DNA from: Vicinamibacteria bacterium | GTDB lineage: Bacteria; Acidobacteriota; Vicinamibacteria; Vicinamibacterales; 2-12-FULL-66-21 | Direction: 5' to 3' | Length of the DNA stretch: 8,769 nucleotides | Assembly: GCA_025937075.1 (NCBI GenBank) | Contig: JAICSD010000160.1 | Coordinates: forward strand, 1-8,769 | Shown: piece by piece, positions 5,103 to 8,769 of the stretch | Layout: every line of letters begins with the position of its first letter | Numbering within the stretch: the first letter of the stretch is position 1 | The notes under the pieces: generated by a model | The model's database searches: none | What the model saw: only the letters and a program-made list of their open reading frames with translations | Told to the model about the DNA's origin: nothing | Translations under genes and position numbers: made by a program

Positions 5103-5897
5103 GTGATTCGCCGGGCGCTCGGGATCCTTGCCCTTCTGACGCTGGCGCTCCCCGCCACCTCCGTCGTCCAGGCACAACCCATCGATCCGCACGCGGTGCA
5201 GCCCGAGCGTCCGACCGTTGCGACGCACGCCGGCACCGTCGCGCCCGGATGGGTCGAGATTGAAACCGGAACGGAATTCGACCGCTACGAAGACGCGCGT
5301 CGAGGCACGACGCTGCCGATCGTCGCGAAGTTCGGCATCGGGCGGTCGACGCAGTTCAGCCTGTTCGGGTCGGTGCTGAGCCCTCCAGGATCCGGTTCGC
5401 TCGGCGTCGGCGATCTCGCCGCCGGCGTGAAGTGGCGGCTCGCCGACGATCTTCCGGTGCTCGGCCGCTTCGCGGTCCAGCCATCGCTGAAGATTCCGAC
5501 GGGATCGACCGCTTCGGGTACGGGCACCGGTACTGTCGATGGCAGCCTGCTGCTCATCTCGAGCCATGATCTCGGCCCCGTCGCCCTGGACATCAATGCG
5601 GGTTACGTACGTCGCAGCGGAAACGGCTCCGCCGCACCGCGCGATTCGACGGTTTGGACGATCTCGTTCGGGGGGCCGGCTCGCGGCGCAATCGGATGGG
5701 TCGCGGAACTGTACGGATATCCGGGCACTTCCGGTCCCGCGGCTGTGCCACCGATCGTTGCGCTGTTGTTCGGCCCGACGCTGAGTGCACGGTCGTGGCT
5801 CGCCTTCGACGCCGGTTTGATCGCGCCGCTGACGGGACCGCAGCCGAAAGCCGTGTACTTTGGGGGCGTGTGGAACATCGGGCGGTGGCGCCGCTGA
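5103..5897 (+). CDS. Secreted outer-membrane-type transporter (MetA-pathway-like barrel)
   Basis: I start this at GTG 5103 because it gives a clean Sec signal peptide: MIRR, hydrophobic core ALGILALLTLALPA, and a VQA cleavage site after residue 24. The frame is open back to TTG 5028, which would overlap the preceding gene and bury the signal. The mature part (about 240 residues) is made of alternating short strands with glycine turns, e.g. GWVEIETGTEFDRYED, KFGIGRSTQFSLFGSVLS, GVGDLAAGVKWRLADD, FAVQPSLKIPTGS and FGGVWNIGRW at the C-terminus. This resembles outer-membrane beta-barrels annotated as 'transporter' or Phenol_MetA_deg (PF13557). These are presumed pores for small, often hydrophobic compounds; substrates are rarely known. 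The C-terminus ends in WRR rather than the usual terminal Phe, a small oddity. No Shine-Dalgarno is visible. Confidence 0.7.
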   Translation: MIRRALGILALLTLALPATSVVQAQPIDPHAVQPERPTVATHAGTVAPGWVEIETGTEFDRYEDARRGTTLPIVAKFGIGRSTQFSLFGSVLSPPGSGSLGVGDLAAGVKWRLADDLPVLGRFAVQPSLKIPTGSTASGTGTGTVDGSLLLISSHDLGPVALDINAGYVRRSGNGSAAPRDSTVWTISFGGPARGAIGWVAELYGYPGTSGPAAVPPIVALLFGPTLSARSWLAFDAGLIAPLTGPQPKAVYFGGVWNIGRWRR

Positions 5898-5900
5898 CGC

Positions 5901-5930
5901 TGCTAAGATGTCAGTGCGTTTGCTGAAAGG
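5901..5930 (+). promoter_or_regulatory. Extended -10 promoter and ribosome site of the PD40 gene
   Basis: TGCTAAGAT at 5901-5909 fits the extended -10 form TGnTAnnAT, so a good -35 is not required and none is seen. Transcription would begin near 5916. AAAGG at 5926-5930 lies 6 bases before ATG 5937, a regular Shine-Dalgarno. The secreted propeller gene therefore probably has its own start even though it lies in a co-directional cluster. Confidence 0.45.
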
Positions 5931-5936
5931 CGCTCG

Positions 5937-6929
5937 ATGATGACGATCGGATGCCGGCCGCTCCACGCGACGATCTGTTCCGTTGCCGCCGTCGTTGCGC
6001 TCGCGGGAATGCACGCCCGTGCGCATCAGGCCCGCGGGCCGGCCTACTCCAGCAAGATCATGGTGTACGACCTTGGCACGAAGGCATCGACGCTGGTTCA
6101 CCAGGCCGACACCGTGTGGGAGGCGCCGAACTGGTCGCGCGACGGGAGTTTCCTTCTCGCCAACTCCGGCGGCCGCCTTTATCGTGTTCCCGCCAACGGC
6201 GGCGATCCCGAGGCGTTGAACGTCGACGCCGCGCTTCGCTGCAACAACGATCACGATTTCTCTCCTGACGGCAGGCACATCGCCATTTCGGCCTCGACAG
6301 CGACATCGCGCGGATCGCAGATCTACGTCGCGAACGCGGACGGCTCGAACGCGCGGCTGGTCGTTTCGGCCGTGCCAAGCTATTTCCACGGCTGGTCGCC
6401 GGACGGAAAGTATCTCTCCTTCGTCGCGAACCGCGACGGCAAGCAGTACGATCTCTATCGTGTCCTCGCGTTCGGCGGGGATGAGGAGCGGCTGACCGCC
6501 GACCCGGCGTACGACGACGGAACGGACTATTCGCGTGACGGGAAGTGGATCTACTTCAATTCCAATCGCGGCGGCGGATGGAACATCTGGCGGATTCCCG
6601 CGGACGGCGGCGGCGCGAACGATCGACGCGCCGAGCGCGTCACGAACGACGATCTCGAGGACTGGTTTCCGCATCCGTCGCCGGATGGCCGCTCTCTGCT
6701 CTTCCTCTCGTTCCCCCACGGAACGGAGGGACACGACGATCGCAACCAGGCCGTGCAGATTCGGATGATTCCGATGCCGGGGGATGACATCGACGCGAAC
6801 GCGAAGCCGCAAACCCTCGTCGAGCTCAGCGGCGGCCAGGGAACGATCAACGTGAACTCATGGGCGCCGGACTCGCGCCGCTTCGCCTACGTAACGTTCG
6901 CCGAGCGGCCGCCGACGGGGAACCACTGA
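5937..6929 (+). CDS. Secreted TolB-like PD40 beta-propeller protein
   Basis: A 330-residue exported protein. The signal peptide is residues 1-29 (basic start, core ICSVAAVVALAGM, HARA cleavage). The rest carries six PD40/WD40-like motifs: WSRDG 66-70, FSPDG 108-112, WSPDG 153-157, YSRDG 198-202, PSPDG 247-251 and a weaker WAPDS 309-313. These are spaced as the blades of a six-bladed propeller like that of TolB. Conserved-looking stretches between blades include RCNNDHDF, YFHGWSPDGK and FNSNRGGGWNIWRIPADGG. There is no protease or TolB N-terminal domain, so it is a stand-alone binding or scaffold propeller in the periplasm or outside. Its ligand is unknown. The ATG at 5937 is supported by AAAGG; ATG 5940 is equally possible. 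The DUF486 gene follows after 4 bases. Confidence 0.88.
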   Translation: MMTIGCRPLHATICSVAAVVALAGMHARAHQARGPAYSSKIMVYDLGTKASTLVHQADTVWEAPNWSRDGSFLLANSGGRLYRVPANGGDPEALNVDAALRCNNDHDFSPDGRHIAISASTATSRGSQIYVANADGSNARLVVSAVPSYFHGWSPDGKYLSFVANRDGKQYDLYRVLAFGGDEERLTADPAYDDGTDYSRDGKWIYFNSNRGGGWNIWRIPADGGGANDRRAERVTNDDLEDWFPHPSPDGRSLLFLSFPHGTEGHDDRNQAVQIRMIPMPGDDIDANAKPQTLVELSGGQGTINVNSWAPDSRRFAYVTFAERPPTGNH

Positions 6930-6933
6930 CCTG

Positions 6934-7275
6934 ATGCGAGCATTCCTGACCACAACGGCACTTCTGACCTGCTCCAACGTCTTCATGACCTTCGCGTGGT
7001 ACGGGCACTTGCGCAACCTTCGGGGCCGCACGTGGTGGCTGGCCGCGCTCGTGAGCTGGTCGATTGCGCTGTTCGAGTATCTCCTGCAGGTGCCCGCGAA
7101 CCGCATCGGCTACGCGGTGCTCGACCTCTCGCAGTTGAAAATCCTGCAGGAGGTCATCACGCTGAGCGTCTTCCTGCCGTTCGCGGTGTTCTACATGCGC
7201 CAGCCGCTGAAGCTGGACTTCCTGTGGGCCGGATGCTGCCTCCTCGGAGCCGTGTATTTCATGTTTCGATCGTAG
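6934..7275 (+). CDS. DUF486 family (DMT-like) membrane protein
   Basis: A 113-residue inner-membrane protein that matches DUF486 over its whole length. Hallmarks are SNVFMTFAWYGHL (14-26), FEYLLQVPANRIGY (47-60), QLKILQEVITL (67-77) and LLGAVYFMFR at the end. It has four predicted helices near 4-22, 34-52, 70-87 and 94-111. The family is placed near the drug/metabolite transporter superfamily and is half the size of typical ten-helix members, so it presumably works as an oligomer; no substrate is known. The start lies 4 bases after the stop of the propeller gene with no Shine-Dalgarno of its own at a proper distance, which suggests translational coupling. Confidence 0.9.
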   Translation: MRAFLTTTALLTCSNVFMTFAWYGHLRNLRGRTWWLAALVSWSIALFEYLLQVPANRIGYAVLDLSQLKILQEVITLSVFLPFAVFYMRQPLKLDFLWAGCCLLGAVYFMFRS

Positions 7276-7303
7276 GCATGTTAGATGCGCGGGGCACCAG
7301 GCC

Positions 7304-8377
7304 ATGACAACGTATACACGACGCGAATTCGGGCGATCGGTGGCTGGCGCCGCTGGCCTGGCGCTCCAGCGATCGGATAATCGCGCGCAGCCGACCGGCT
7401 CCCTCACCGATGTCCCCGGGATCCGCGTCGGCCACTTCACGGACACGCGGCGGCCTACCGGCTGCACGGCGATCCTCTTCGACGCGGCCGCGGCCGCCGG
7501 AATCGACTACGACGGATCGGCGCCCGGTGAGTCGCAGGCCGTCCTCCTCCAGCCCGTCAGTCCCGTCGATCGCATTCACGCGCTCTTCCTGACAGGCGGG
7601 GGCGTGCTGTCGCTGCCGGCTGCAGGCGGCGTGCTGCGTTTTCTCGAAGAGCACAAGGTCGGCTTCGACTGGGGCACACCCGATCTCCGCATCCCGATCG
7701 TCGTCTCCGCGGTGATCGACGATCTCGCCGTCGGCGACCCGCACATCCGTCCGGAGGCGGACGCCGCGTACCGCGCGTGCGCCGCCGCGTCGGCGGGCCC
7801 AGTCGCCGAAGGCAACGTCGGCGCAGGTGCCGGCGCGACGGTCGGAAAGATGCACCGCTCGCGCGGATTCGGGGGAATGAAAGGCGGCCTCGGGACCTCG
7901 AGCCTTCGTATCGGCGACGTCGTGATCGGCGCGCTGGCCGTCGTCAACGCCGCGGGCGACGTGCGCGACTGGCGGACCGGACGGATCGTCGCCGGTGCGC
8001 GACGCGCGGACGGCTCCTTCGCGGACAGCGTCGAGGTGATGCGGTCGCTCGTTGCGGGAAGCGGCAAGGCTGGTGGTCTGCAAGATCCCGCGCTCCAGAG
8101 CACGACACTGGCCGTCGTTGCCACCAACGTCGAGCTGACGAAGACGACGCTTGCGAAGATCGCGATGATGGCGAACTGCGGCGCCGCGCGCGCGATCCGT
8201 CCGTATCACACGACTGGCGACGGCGATCAGCTGTTCGCGGTCTCGACGGCGAAGCTGCAGCGGCCGGATCTCAATTTGACCGTGATCGGCTCGCTCGCGG
8301 CCGACGTCATCGCCGACGCGATCGTGCGGGGCGTCCGTGCAGCTCGAAGCGTGGAAGGCTGGCCCGCAGCGGGCTGA
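7304..8377 (+). CDS. P1 family (S58, DmpA-like) peptidase with Tat signal
   Basis: A 357-residue N-terminal-nucleophile hydrolase of the P1/S58 family (L-aminopeptidase D-Ala-esterase DmpA and beta-peptidyl aminopeptidases). These are made as one chain that cuts itself in two and then removes N-terminal residues from short peptides or amides. Motifs are the opening LTDVPGIRVGHFTD (34-47), FLTGGG (95-100), the glycine-rich GNVGAGAGATVGK (170-182), GGMKGGLGTSS, VVNAAGDV with N215, and the processing region QSTTLAVVATN (265-275). T267 is the likely nucleophile by alignment from memory. ARAIRPYHTTGDGDQLFAVST closes the site. The N-terminus TRREFGRS, followed by a short hydrophobic stretch, is a twin-arginine signal (R6, R7), so the folded enzyme is probably exported. 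Only a weak AGG precedes ATG 7304. It converges with the DUF1080 gene, 17 bases apart. Confidence 0.9.
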   Translation: MTTYTRREFGRSVAGAAGLALQRSDNRAQPTGSLTDVPGIRVGHFTDTRRPTGCTAILFDAAAAAGIDYDGSAPGESQAVLLQPVSPVDRIHALFLTGGGVLSLPAAGGVLRFLEEHKVGFDWGTPDLRIPIVVSAVIDDLAVGDPHIRPEADAAYRACAAASAGPVAEGNVGAGAGATVGKMHRSRGFGGMKGGLGTSSLRIGDVVIGALAVVNAAGDVRDWRTGRIVAGARRADGSFADSVEVMRSLVAGSGKAGGLQDPALQSTTLAVVATNVELTKTTLAKIAMMANCGAARAIRPYHTTGDGDQLFAVSTAKLQRPDLNLTVIGSLAADVIADAIVRGVRAARSVEGWPAAG

Positions 8378-8394
8378 TCTCGGACAGGCCAGGC

Positions 8395-8769
8395 TCAATT
8401 GCTGTTCAGCTCTCTTATCCAGATATTCCTGAAACTGATAGGTTCGCTCTTGTCGCCGTGCGCCTGCAGCTTGATTGGCGCCGAGTCGTACTTCTTGTAC
8501 TCGGGTTTGCCGATGTACAGCGTTTCCCCCTTCAGCTCGAAGTGATTCTGGACGAGCACTCCGTTGTGGAACGCCGTCACATACGCCGGCGTCTTCACCG
8601 ATCCGTCCGCCTTGAACGTCGGCGCGGTCCAGACGACGTCGTACGTCTGCCAGTCGCCGGGCTTGCGGCTGGCGTTCACGAGCGGGGGCGACTGCTTGTA
8701 GATGCTGGCTGCCTGCCCGTTCACGTACGTCTTGTTGTTGTACGAGTCGAGAATCTGCAGCTCGTAGCC
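8395..8769 (-). CDS. 3-keto-disaccharide hydrolase (DUF1080), C-terminal part
   Basis: The last 124 codons of a gene that enters from the right edge; the frame stays open through 8769, so the internal GTG at 8724 is not the start. The fragment begins GYELQILDSYNNKTY and contains PPLVNASRKPGDWQTYDVVW, HNGVLVQNH and a final ISFRNIWIREL. Together these are the hallmark second half of the DUF1080/3-keto-disaccharide hydrolase family, a concanavalin-like jelly-roll. Family members hydrolyse 3-keto-glycosides made by a partner dehydrogenase, and many are secreted or lipoproteins; the N-terminus that would show this is outside the window. The protein ends NSN just after the core, as usual. The family call is secure; the glycoside is unknown. 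Confidence 0.9.
   Translation of the reverse strand, partial: GYELQILDSYNNKTYVNGQAASIYKQSPPLVNASRKPGDWQTYDVVWTAPTFKADGSVKTPAYVTAFHNGVLVQNHFELKGETLYIGKPEYKKYDSAPIKLQAHGDKSEPISFRNIWIRELNSN

Noticed and set aside
4980..6812. Minus-strand open frame of 610 codons opposite the barrel and propeller genes
   Set aside because: Its product is Arg/Val/Ala-rich without any recognisable domain, while the plus strand holds two well-formed secreted proteins. Long antisense frames follow from GC-rich third positions.
7279..7286. TGTTAGAT before the P1 peptidase as a promoter
   Set aside because: Only 3/6 match to a -10 box with no spacer base after TG and no -35; the gene can be read from the upstream transcript.
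8362..8374. Palindrome GCCCGC-A-GCGGGC at the end of the P1 peptidase gene, as a bidirectional terminator
   Set aside because: The stem is real but lies in coding sequence, the loop is too short unless the stem shrinks to 5 bp, and no T-run follows on either strand.
7259..8398. Minus-strand open frame of 379 codons opposite the P1 peptidase
   Set aside because: Shadow of a clear P1 peptidase; its composition is Arg/Asp/His-rich and has no family motifs.

Overview
The window is a piece of a GC-rich bacterial chromosome, dense in genes and probably from a metagenome-type assembly. The families and their wording suggest a soil Acidobacteriota of the Vicinamibacterales kind: a secreted PD40/TolB-like propeller, a 3-keto-disaccharide hydrolase (DUF1080), DUF2277 next to an SDR, a Tat-exported P1 peptidase, and intergenic heptamer repeats. 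This placement is an inference from recalled family resemblance, not from a search.

Layout. Left edge (1-1017): the last 33 codons of a DprE1-like FAD oxidoreductase run, in the same frame and after only ~27 bases, into an M20 amidohydrolase that has lost its N-terminal part. This looks like a rearrangement or an assembly chimera and is marked by short direct repeats. Next (1038-1994, minus) is a RimK-like ATP-grasp ligase, convergent with the M20 gene.

The 228-base divergent intergenic region (1995-2222) is the most unusual non-coding part. From left to right it holds a perfect 10+10 bp inverted repeat, a CG-rich hairpin and a 145-bp array of about 21 heptamers. The array's sequence drifts in blocks from GGTTGYC to GGATCCG to GGATTCA to GGGATTA. 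Its last unit supplies the only Shine-Dalgarno-like sequence of the next gene.

From 2223 to 8377 all nine genes are on the plus strand and closely packed: DUF2277 protein and SDR (overlapping by 4 nt), DinB-family protein (possibly leaderless), an unrecognised three-TM membrane protein, an ICL/PEP-mutase family protein, a secreted outer-membrane-type 'transporter' barrel, a secreted six-motif PD40 propeller with its own extended -10 promoter, a DUF486 membrane protein, and a P1-family (DmpA-like) self-processing peptidase with a Tat signal. The right edge (8395-8769, minus) is the C-terminal part of a 3-keto-disaccharide hydrolase, convergent with the peptidase.

The genes do not form one recognisable pathway. 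They are mostly small accessory enzymes and envelope proteins, several of them exported. I saw no tRNA, rRNA, CRISPR array, insertion sequence, prophage or defence gene, and no U-tailed intrinsic terminator.
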